Shown piece by piece: positions 21,016 through 27,701 of a stretch of 64,000 bases of DNA (position 1 is its first letter; each line of letters starts with the position of its first letter). The stretch is taken from the NCBI RefSeq assembly GCF_007667275.1, contig NZ_VDQT01000001.1, forward strand, positions 124,001 to 188,000, given 5' to 3'. Origin of the DNA: Stenotrophomonas rhizophila. GTDB taxonomy: Bacteria; Pseudomonadota; Gammaproteobacteria; Xanthomonadales; Xanthomonadaceae. Position numbers and translations under genes: made by a program. The notes under the pieces are model-generated. The model was not told where the DNA came from, searched no databases, and saw only the letters and a list, made by a program, of their open reading frames with translations.

Positions 21016-22164
21016 TTACAGACCCAGTGCCTTGGCCTTGAGCGCGTCGTAGTCGTCCTGGGTGATCAGGCCGAGGTCCAGCATCTCCTTGGCCTTCTTC
21101 AGCTTGGCCACCGGGTCATCGGCCGCCGGCGCTGCCGGGGCGACCGGCTGCTGCATCGCGCCGGCCCCGAACATGCCGGTCGCCATGCCGACGCCGACCA
21201 GCCCGGCCGCGCCGCCGTTCTCACCGGCCGACTGGATGCCTTGGGCCACGCTCGCCTGCAGGTTGGAGTTGCCACGGCCGCCGGTCAAGGCATCGGCGCG
21301 CTGCACGGTCTTGAGCAGCTCGCGGGTATTGGCGTCGTACTCGATCGAGACGATGGCGGTCTTGACGATGGCCAGGCCACGGTCGGACTTCCACTGGTAG
21401 CCCTGTTCGACGGCCGCGGACAGGCTCTGCGCGAAGCCGAGCGAATCCTGCTGCAGCTTGGTGATGCGGTTGCCCTTGCCCGGATCGTTGGTATACAGGC
21501 TGAAAGCGGGCGCCAGCGAACCCACTACCTCATTGAAGAGCTGGCTGGCGGCCGCGTTGTCCAGGTCGGTGAAGTCGAACACCTTGCCCGGCTGCAGGTA
21601 GCTGGCCGGCACGAAGTTCTTCACGAACAGGATGGGGTCGACGATCTTCAGCGTGTACGAGCCGCGCGTGATCGCGCCAACCTGGGTATTGAGGAAGCCG
21701 TCGTCCCAGTAGATCTCGGACTGGGTGCCGAAGCGGTTGTCCGGCAGCTCCTTGAGCGAGACGAAGAACGCGGCCTGCTGGCCGCCCGGCTGGCCGCCGA
21801 ACTTGAAGCGCTCCCAGCTCTGCTTGATCAACGGGGTGACGATGCCGTCGCCGGCAAAGATCGACTGCGAGTTGAGGTCATCCGAACGCCACTCGTAGCC
21901 ACCCGGTTCGGCGACGAAGCCGGTGATGGCCCCGTCCTGGAACAGCAGCAGGCCATAGCCCTCGGGCACCACGATCTTCGAGCCGTTGCTGATGATGTTG
22001 GACGAGCCGCTGGTGTTGGACCCGCGCCCGGCGTTGGTGCCCTGGGGCACCGCCGCGAACAGCGCCGCCGTGGCCGGCAGGCCTGCCGGCACGGTGTAGA
22101 AGTCCTTCCACTGGTCGGCCAGCACGCCGCCGACTGCACCCTTCACTGCCTGAATGAGACCCAT
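21016..22164 (-). CDS. SPFH-domain protein with C-terminal SHOCT motif
   Basis: This 382-residue protein has an SPFH (band 7)-like core (about 50-270; KIVVPEGYGLLLFQDGAITGF, then KTAIVSIEYDANTRELL), a Gly/Ala-rich linker, and a C-terminal SHOCT-type helical hairpin (DPVAKLKKAKEMLDLGLITQDDYDALKAKAL). It belongs to the virion-core/YdjI-like group of SPFH proteins. The ATG at 22162-22164 (MGLIQAVKGAV) is preferred to one seven codons upstream. It is the first gene of a three-gene operon with the zinc-ribbon and small membrane proteins. Confidence 0.85.
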   Translation of the reverse strand: MGLIQAVKGAVGGVLADQWKDFYTVPAGLPATAALFAAVPQGTNAGRGSNTSGSSNIISNGSKIVVPEGYGLLLFQDGAITGFVAEPGGYEWRSDDLNSQSIFAGDGIVTPLIKQSWERFKFGGQPGGQQAAFFVSLKELPDNRFGTQSEIYWDDGFLNTQVGAITRGSYTLKIVDPILFVKNFVPASYLQPGKVFDFTDLDNAAASQLFNEVVGSLAPAFSLYTNDPGKGNRITKLQQDSLGFAQSLSAAVEQGYQWKSDRGLAIVKTAIVSIEYDANTRELLKTVQRADALTGGRGNSNLQASVAQGIQSAGENGGAAGLVGVGMATGMFGAGAMQQPVAPAAPAADDPVAKLKKAKEMLDLGLITQDDYDALKAKALGL

Positions 22165-22252
22165 GGCCCGCTCCCTGAGATCCAAGGACGGGCGGGGTGC
22201 CCGTCACGATGAAGGGACTATAGCAGTGGGGCGAAGAGCGGGAGTGGGCGTT

Positions 22253-22566
22253 TCCGGCACCTTGCCCGACCGGGATATCATCACCGGCAATGAAGGCAAC
22301 AGCTATCTGATCGGGACCGAAGGTGTAGACGTAATCTATGATTTGAACGGGAACGATACGCCCTTAGGCCGAGACAGGGACGATATCCCGGTAGGAGGTG
22401 CTGGCAACGAACCGGTGGCTTTCTCAAGCGCAACCTTGGTATTAGCTTGGATGCACATTGCAAAAAGCCGATTGGTCGCGCCGAAGTACACACTCTTCTT
22501 GACGCCAGCGAATGGCGGTATGCTGCTTGCGAGGAGGTCCGCCTTCCGCCTGAAGCAGAAATCTAG
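22253..22566 (+). pseudogene. Remnant of an RTX-repeat toxin with frameshifted C-terminal tail
   Basis: From about 22262 one frame encodes degenerate RTX nonapeptide repeats (ITGNEGNSYLIGTEGVDVIY, then DLNGNDTPLGRDRDDIPVGG, then AGNE), which normally bind Ca2+ in type I-secreted toxins. The frame then loses sense. Another frame, entered somewhere around 22405-22425, encodes a natural-looking tail (GGFLKRNLGISLDAH onward, ending LLDASEWRYAACEEVRLPP and EAEI) that stops at TAG 22564-22566. A +1/-1 shift would join them. There is no convincing start codon or signal and the 5' part of the gene is missing. An immunity-like gene starts 17 bp later, which supports a toxin origin. Confidence 0.6.
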
Positions 22567-22583
22567 TATTAGCGGGGTAATTC

Positions 22584-22916
22584 ATGGCAGGGGCAATACT
22601 CATCGGTGAGATGGGTGACATTTCCATCGGCACGATTCCATTCGCGCTTATTGTGAACAGGATAAGAAGTACTTTTCTGCCAGGAGAGATTGCTGTCCGA
22701 AATAAGGTTTTCAGTCCGATTGACGATGGCGGGATGAATTTTATTTCAGCCATCGACCTTTCGTCGGATGAGTTTCACGCATTCGCCGCCGCGGTTGAGG
22801 AGGTCTATCGAGCACGCAATATCGAAGGAAATCTAATCGTTCACGAAAGTGTTTGGCGGGAAATTATTGATGCCATTAAGATGGATTCACGCTATGGAGG
22901 TCATGGCCACATATAG
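22584..22916 (+). CDS. Probable immunity protein (family not recognised)
   Basis: The 110-residue protein has no signal peptide and no membrane segment and looks like a small alpha/beta domain. Base composition is visibly more AT-rich than the flanking genes, with codons such as AAT, ATT and GAA common. It starts 17 bp after the tail of an RTX-toxin remnant, the position of a cognate immunity gene. The function is inferred only from context and size. It ends in HGHI; no promoter was identified. Confidence 0.6.
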   Translation: MAGAILIGEMGDISIGTIPFALIVNRIRSTFLPGEIAVRNKVFSPIDDGGMNFISAIDLSSDEFHAFAAAVEEVYRARNIEGNLIVHESVWREIIDAIKMDSRYGGHGHI

Positions 22917-23063
22917 CGTGGGTACTCCATCCAATTGACGCGAGCCCAGGAACGCGGAAGACCCGTTCGGCGCGTTGATGGGCACCATTGTAGGACGTAG
23001 CCTTGCGAATTGACGACGCCGCCATTGAGCAGCCACGTGCAACCGGTAGTCCGGCCGGGCGAA

Positions 23064-23084
23064 GTGTCGAGTGTCGAGTGTCGA
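23064..23084. repeat. Three tandem copies of a 7-bp unit GTGTCGA
   Basis: Three perfect head-to-tail copies of GTGTCGA lie in the 700-bp stretch between two immunity-like genes. Nothing else recognisable surrounds them. The stretch 22917-23430 has several open frames on both strands but none with consistent coding features; it may be shuffled toxin-gene debris. Confidence 0.7.
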
Positions 23085-23430
23085 TCGCATCCCCATCGAA
23101 TTCGATCTGGGCGGCGCCCAGGCGACCTGCTCATGGCGCTGCCTGTCATTGGCGCGGCAGCACGGCGGGCGAGGGTCGTAGTTTCCGGCCTGCCGCCGCG
23201 CTATTTCAGCGCTTTGCGCGCTCTACCAGTGTCTTTCCGGCCGGCGTGCCAGCGGCCAGGCCATACTCTGCGACGGCGCTTCCAGCCAGGCATACATCGG
23301 ACCTTTGCATGGCTGCAGGCTGCAGGCTGCATGCGAGGGTGCGCAGCCGGTGAGGATAGCTATCTCGGTGCAGGGATCGAGGCAGGCTGAGGCTGTGCTG
23401 CCAAGGGGCAGTTGGGCGCTGCTCAGTTCA

Positions 23431-23634
23431 TGGGCCGACGTCGCCATTGCTGGCAAACCCACGAATCACACGTTTAACTGGGAAATTGAAGACGTGCACG
23501 CAAAGGGATTTGCGACGTATGTAGGCGGCAAGCGCATAGCAGTCGTCGTGGCAAAGGAGAGTCCGTACAATGGGCGCGTAGTCTCCGCGTTCCAGCCGGA
23601 TTCTTGGCAGCTTACTGAGTGGGGAACTGAGTGA
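23431..23634 (+). pseudogene. Probable C-terminal fragment of a toxin
   Basis: The frame ending in TGA at 23632-23634 encodes a compact, natural-looking sequence (NHTFNWEIEDVHAKGFATYV, GGKRIAVVVAKESPYNGRVV, then SAFQPDSWQLTEWGTE). The open frame can be traced to 23305 but the upstream part is not protein-like and has no usable start. It reads like the cytotoxic tail of a polymorphic toxin cut from its N-terminal delivery part. The stop overlaps the start of the next gene as TGATG, as expected for a coupled toxin-immunity pair. I could not assign a toxin family. Confidence 0.5.
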
Positions 23635-24104
23635 TGAGCATTGTTGAGGATGCGCTCCTATGGGATGGGGTTTACGCAAACATCGCGATGTATGCCCTGT
23701 TTGAAGGCGACCCCAATATGCAGGAGTGTTCGTTTGCTACTGGCGATGTGGAACCGATAAAGGCGTGGCCCCCATTTCTGCTGGAAGATGAGCTCAACAC
23801 CCTCCCTGGTCGATCCCTGGTAAATTATGAGGTCAGGCTCTCAAGAATTCCCGACGATCTGGCAGGCTATCTGGAGGTCTGTACGGGCGTGGCCAAGGCC
23901 AAGGGCGCGGTATTCATCTGGTTCCAGTTTGAGGCATCATTCAACTTTGATTATTTGTTCACCGGCGAAATTGCGAGGCAGATCTATTACATTGTTGATC
24001 GCGATGGTCGAGCGTACAAAGCTCTGGAAGATGAAAATCTGCTCAGCGATGGCTGGAAGAGCATTGTTTTGGAGAAGCGCCTTCAGATTGTTGACATGAC
24101 TTGA
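23634..24104 (+). CDS. Probable immunity protein coupled to a toxin fragment
   Basis: The 156-residue acidic protein (MSIVEDALLWDGVYANIAMY...) has no signal peptide. Its ATG at 23634 overlaps the stop of the toxin-like fragment (TGATG); a GTG one codon upstream is possible. Low-GC codon use sets it apart from the chromosomal neighbours. The sequence is full length with no internal disruption, so it could still confer protection against a toxin from a relative. No named Imm family was recognised. Confidence 0.62.
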   Translation: MSIVEDALLWDGVYANIAMYALFEGDPNMQECSFATGDVEPIKAWPPFLLEDELNTLPGRSLVNYEVRLSRIPDDLAGYLEVCTGVAKAKGAVFIWFQFEASFNFDYLFTGEIARQIYYIVDRDGRAYKALEDENLLSDGWKSIVLEKRLQIVDMT

Positions 24105-24291
24105 CGAAGTCTTAGGCTGGGGGTCGTTGACTTGGGCGATGCGGATTAGTCTCTAGCGGTCTACCTGGGTCTGGTGCTCAGCCTGTGGAGCCTGTGATTA
24201 ACTTTCGGTAACTTGGCATTGAGGCTGGGAATGTAGGTGGAAAGCAGGCTTGGCGCTCTACTCACCTCTACGGAGCGCCAGCGCCCAACGG

Positions 24292-24411
24292 GATAGTTCC
24301 TGCGGGGCGGGCGGCCTCAGGCTTGAAGACGAACATGCCGCTTTTGTGGCTTTGCATCGCGGGATCAAGTTGGTGACATGGTTGGAGGACAGATGTACCT
24401 GCATTGGCTGA
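24292..24411 (+). pseudogene. Possible third toxin-tail fragment
   Basis: One frame ending in TGA at 24409-24411 encodes a plausible protein end (LEDEHAAFVALHRGIKLVTW, then LEDRCTCIG). It has no start and is open only from about 24238. It overlaps the start of the zinc-ribbon gene that follows. By position it could be the end of the toxin matching the two small genes downstream, but the case is weak. Confidence 0.3.
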
Positions 24412-24665
24412 AGCAGCTGCCCACGTCTGATGGCGAGTATCCGTCTGCAAGGTGCCCTTCCTGTGGTAGTACAGGGCTGAGTTTTAAGTACTTTGGCCCT
24501 GCCTCCGGAGAGTACGGCTGGAAGGTTGTATGGTGCGAGACGTGTTGGTCAGGCATCAACGTGTCGCGCATCAAGCTTCCAGGCTCGCAATCCATAGTTA
24601 GGTCAGAAGATGGCTGTAAGGATTTTGAGGCCACGCTTAAGCGTATTCGCTTGGTATTGGAATGA
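24393..24665 (+). CDS. Small zinc-ribbon protein in the immunity cluster
   Basis: The 90-residue protein starts MYLHWLKQLP and contains a CPSCG...CETC pair (about residues 21-48), a likely zinc ribbon. I chose the ATG at 24393 because GGAGG lies four bases before it; an ATG five codons upstream has no such site. Its stop overlaps the next start as ATGA (24662-24665), so the two proteins are made together and may act together. The gene composition is AT-rich like the rest of the island. The function is unknown. Confidence 0.65.
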   Translation: MYLHWLKQLPTSDGEYPSARCPSCGSTGLSFKYFGPASGEYGWKVVWCETCWSGINVSRIKLPGSQSIVRSEDGCKDFEATLKRIRLVLE

Positions 24666-24970
24666 GTAGAGCCGATGATTCCCTGTTTGAATTCTATGGG
24701 GTCGTAGAGGTTGTGGCTGGAAGGCCAATAATTGGTGAGGTAGTCGGACGCCGGGGCGCTGTGATAGGGAAGGCGCAGAACGAGGAAACCGGGGCGTGGT
24801 CATACTCGGTATCCATGCTGGAGAGCCGGGAGAGCTGGAGCCTCAGGGAAAATGAGATTGTTTCAACCGGGCTTCATATGACCAGGCAGGATTTTTACGA
24901 TGGTTCCTCAGTAAAAATCTTGTCGGATCCGGAAACAGGCGAGGGCACTCTCGCCGATCCGACGGAGTGA
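24662..24970 (+). CDS. Imm31-like immunity protein
   Basis: The 102-residue protein resembles Imm31-type immunity proteins: FYGVVEVV near the start, a GRRGAVIGKA turn, WSYSVSMLE, a conserved-looking tryptophan in ESWSLRENEIVSTG, and RQDFYDGSSVKI near the end. Such proteins neutralise the C-terminal domains of contact-dependent or polymorphic toxins. It is coupled to the zinc-ribbon gene by an ATGA overlap. No intact toxin is nearby, so it is an orphan. The family match is from memory of the pattern and needs a profile search. Confidence 0.55.
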   Translation: MSRADDSLFEFYGVVEVVAGRPIIGEVVGRRGAVIGKAQNEETGAWSYSVSMLESRESWSLRENEIVSTGLHMTRQDFYDGSSVKILSDPETGEGTLADPTE

Positions 24971-24979
24971 CGACCGTAC

Positions 24980-25255
24980 TCAGGGCAGGTCGCATTGCAT
25001 CTTGCCGTCTACGTAGTACGGCTTGGGCACGTTTGGATTGTCGCTGGTCCTTTCGAACACTACTTCGAAAGAGTCCACCTTCGGCGTGCCGTTGCGGTCC
25101 GTGCAGGCTTCCTGCAGTTTCTTCTTGACGGAGGCGATACCTGCGTCCCGAGTGGCACCGTCGGCGCTGTTGGTCAGGTTTGCCACCTCAGCGAAGGCGA
25201 GGGAACTCATGCCCAGCAGGCATGCGGCAAGCATGGCGGTGTGCAGCTTCTTCAT
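24980..25255 (-). CDS. Small periplasmic protein of unknown function
   Basis: The 91-residue product has a clear signal peptide (MKKLHTAMLAACLLGMSSLAFA, cleavage near residue 23). Two cysteines in the mature part (EACTDRNG and KMQCDLP) could form a disulfide in the periplasm. It is convergent with the immunity cluster, 9 bp from it. I do not recognise a family. Confidence 0.75.
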   Translation of the reverse strand: MKKLHTAMLAACLLGMSSLAFAEVANLTNSADGATRDAGIASVKKKLQEACTDRNGTPKVDSFEVVFERTSDNPNVPKPYYVDGKMQCDLP

Positions 25256-25509
25256 TGCGGCTCCTTAGCAGTGTCCATCAGGTTCCTTCGAACAATTCGA
25301 GCGGAACAATCAAAACGTCGGGCGGTACGCCGTCGACGCGCAGGTAGCTTAGGGAACCTTGGTTAAGGCTCCGTCGGCAAGAGGTCCGGCGCGTGGACCG
25401 CATTCCTGCTGACCGGCATGCTCCGCCCGCAGCCTGCCTGCCGGCCGTCTTGACGCCATCTTGGCATCGTCCGAGGATACTTCCAGGCGTGTCCAGCTGG
25501 AGACCGGTC

Positions 25510-25839
25510 ATGAGCGGCGCATCCCAGAAAACCTCCTCGTCCCCGCACGTGCTGCGGTTTGAAACGCTGTCGCTGGATCCCGGTGAACTGGCCGTGGTGA
25601 TCGAGCTGGAGCAGCCACCTTCGGCCAACTGGGTCAAGGCCCTGGAGCGCGAGCTCGGGCAGAGCGACGGGCTTGAAGACGCGTTCGCGCGATGCGACGG
25701 GCGCTTTGTCTACATCGTGGGGCTGGAGCCCGGCCTGCGTGGCACGCTGCAGCGGGTCAGCCGGGTGCTGCAGGCCGTGCAGGGCGGGGGTTCCCCCAGG
25801 AAATCCGAGCAGGTCAGCACCCACGCCGTGCACGCGTGA
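25510..25839 (+). CDS. Hypothetical protein
   Basis: The 109-residue protein (MSGASQKTSSSPHVLRFETL...) has no signal or membrane segment and is rich in Glu, Leu and Val. The open frame extends upstream to 25393 but the natural-looking part begins at the ATG at 25510. It ends 15 bp before the stop of the convergent diguanylate cyclase gene. No function can be assigned. Confidence 0.6.
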   Translation: MSGASQKTSSSPHVLRFETLSLDPGELAVVIELEQPPSANWVKALERELGQSDGLEDAFARCDGRFVYIVGLEPGLRGTLQRVSRVLQAVQGGGSPRKSEQVSTHAVHA

Positions 25840-25854
25840 GCCACTGCGCGGGCG

Positions 25855-27555
25855 TCAGGCGCTGCCGGGACGCTCCCGGCGGCGGCGCTCGTACAGTTTC
25901 ATGTCGGCACGGTTGATGGTGTCGGCCACGGTCTCGCCAGAGCGGTTGATCGCGCAGCCCCCGGAGAACCGCACCGGTGCCAGGTGCGCCCGCTGCTGAT
26001 ACTCGGCTTCCAGGGCCTGCAGCCTGCCCAGCGTTGCTCCCGGCACGAACACCAGGAACTCATCGCCGCCCAGGCGGACCACCACCTCGTCCTGCTGCAG
26101 CGGCGCGGACAGGAAGGCCACGAACTCGACCAGCACCGCGTCGCCATAGGCGTGGCCCCGGGTGTCGTTGATCTCCTTGAAGTGGTCCAGGTCGAAGACC
26201 AGGCAGCCCCAGGCGTCGAGCTGCTTGCTGGCAAGTTCGGCCAGGTAGCGGCGATTGAACGACCGGGTGAGCGGATCGCGGATGGCCATCTCCAGCAACT
26301 GCCGCTCCTGCAGGTGCTGGGTGGTGATGTCCTGGGCGTGGCCGAGGACGTAGGGCGGGTCGGCCTCGGTATCCAGCACGTTGTGATAGGCCCAGTAACG
26401 GCGTGAGCCGTCTTCGGCGACCAGCTCCATCAGGCCCGAATCGCTCTGGTTCTCCACGATGCGCTCCAGGTAATACTGCAGGTACTCCAGCCGCTCCAGC
26501 GGCATGATCTCGGCCAGCGTGCGACCGATCAGCTCCGCTTCGGGACGCCCGAGGGACAACGAGGCGGCCGGGTTGACCGAGGTGATCGTGCCGTCGAGGG
26601 TGTGCGTGCAGATCAGGCCCAGGCTGTGCTGGAACAGTCGCCGGTAACGGGCTTCGCTGTGGGCCAGGGCGTCGGTGGCCGTGCGCTGTTCGGTCACGTC
26701 CTGGATCGCACCCACCAGCCGCGGGCCGGTAGCGTCCTCCACGCGCTGGCCGACGATGTGCACCCAGGTGCGATCGCCCGTGGCCTTGAGCGCGCGCACG
26801 GTCAGGTCGATCGGGGTGCCGTTGGCGGCGCAGGCGGCAATGGCGTCCTGGAGCTGCTCGCGGCTGCTGTCCGGGTAGAACGACAGCGCTGCGGCCAGGT
26901 TGGGGTCGAAGTCCTCGGCCACGCCGTGGATCAGGCGCGTTTCGCGGGTCCAGTCCAGGGTGTTGCTGTCCAGGGCGAGCTCCCAGCCGCCGACTTTGGC
27001 GAGGGTGTTGGTGCGCTCCAGGAACGCCTGGCTGCGTTGCAGCTGGCGATGCAGGCGGTTGCTCTCGGCGATGCGGTTGAGCAGGCTGGCGCGTTGTTCC
27101 ATGCCGATGGCCGCCACCCGTGCCAGCCACGCCAGCGCTTCGCGCTGGGCGGCGGTGGCGTGGCCGGGTTCGGGGTTGAGCAGGCACAGCGTTCCGATCC
27201 GGCTGCCGCCTTCCAGCCGGATCGGCGCGCCCAGGTAGTGGCGGACGTAAGGCGGGCCTTGCACGATGGGGTTGTCGGCGAAGCGCGGATCTTCGCGCGC
27301 GTCCTCCACCTCCAGCACCATGTCGGACTGGATCGCCCAGGTGCAAAACGAAATGTCGCGGGCGGTCTCCGACGCCGCCTCCAGGCCGATGTGCGCCTTG
27401 AACCATTGGCGCTCGCCATCGATGAGCGAAATCATCGCCACCGGCATGCCGGTCATGGCGTAAGCAGCGTGGGTCAGGGCATCAAAGAACGGCTCGGGGT
27501 CAGAATCCAGGATCCGCAGGGAATCCAGTGCTGCCTGGCGTGCGCTCTCGGTCAT
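25855..27555 (-). CDS. GAF-PAS-PAS-GGDEF diguanylate cyclase
   Basis: The 566-residue protein has an N-terminal GAF domain (about 20-160; ISFCTWAIQ, LGAPIRLEGGSRIGTLCLLN), two PAS domains (about 180-300 and 310-430), and a C-terminal GGDEF domain (about 435-560). The active-site loop RLGGDEF is intact, so it should make cyclic-di-GMP from two GTP. The RxxD inhibitory site expected just before it is absent (QQDE), so product feedback through that site is unlikely. There is no membrane segment; signals are sensed in the cytoplasm. No EAL domain or partner gene is adjacent. Confidence 0.93.
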   Translation of the reverse strand: MTESARQAALDSLRILDSDPEPFFDALTHAAYAMTGMPVAMISLIDGERQWFKAHIGLEAASETARDISFCTWAIQSDMVLEVEDAREDPRFADNPIVQGPPYVRHYLGAPIRLEGGSRIGTLCLLNPEPGHATAAQREALAWLARVAAIGMEQRASLLNRIAESNRLHRQLQRSQAFLERTNTLAKVGGWELALDSNTLDWTRETRLIHGVAEDFDPNLAAALSFYPDSSREQLQDAIAACAANGTPIDLTVRALKATGDRTWVHIVGQRVEDATGPRLVGAIQDVTEQRTATDALAHSEARYRRLFQHSLGLICTHTLDGTITSVNPAASLSLGRPEAELIGRTLAEIMPLERLEYLQYYLERIVENQSDSGLMELVAEDGSRRYWAYHNVLDTEADPPYVLGHAQDITTQHLQERQLLEMAIRDPLTRSFNRRYLAELASKQLDAWGCLVFDLDHFKEINDTRGHAYGDAVLVEFVAFLSAPLQQDEVVVRLGGDEFLVFVPGATLGRLQALEAEYQQRAHLAPVRFSGGCAINRSGETVADTINRADMKLYERRRRERPGSA

Positions 27556-27654
27556 CCGGTGCCTCCACAGCGTGTTTCGACACGACCCTCCGTCGTGCCT
27601 GCGGCCATCCTAGGCAGCTGGGATGCAGCAGTTGGTGAAAGCAGGTGATATGCG

Positions 27655-27675
27655 ACATTAACGTAATGTTATAGT
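27655..27675 (+). promoter_or_regulatory. Palindrome and -10-like element upstream of a TonB-dependent receptor
   Basis: ACATTA-ACG-TAATGT (27655-27669) is an inverted repeat with 6-bp arms. It abuts TATAGT (27670-27675), a good -10 hexamer 26 bp before the receptor ATG. The segment AATGTTATA resembles the left half of Zur-type operators, but the right half is poor. A metal-responsive operator is an inference. Confidence 0.4.
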
Positions 27676-27701
27676 GTCACATTGCCAGTCACCCACACGC
27701 C

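Noticed and set aside
22154..22252. In-frame ATG codons that could start the RTX remnant
   Set aside because: They lie within or against the start of the SPFH gene, have no ribosome site and do not encode a secretion or N-terminal domain; the remnant is better seen as 5'-truncated.
23064..23084. GTGTCGA repeats as a CRISPR or attachment site
   Set aside because: Only three 7-bp units without spacers, and no integrase or tRNA end nearby.
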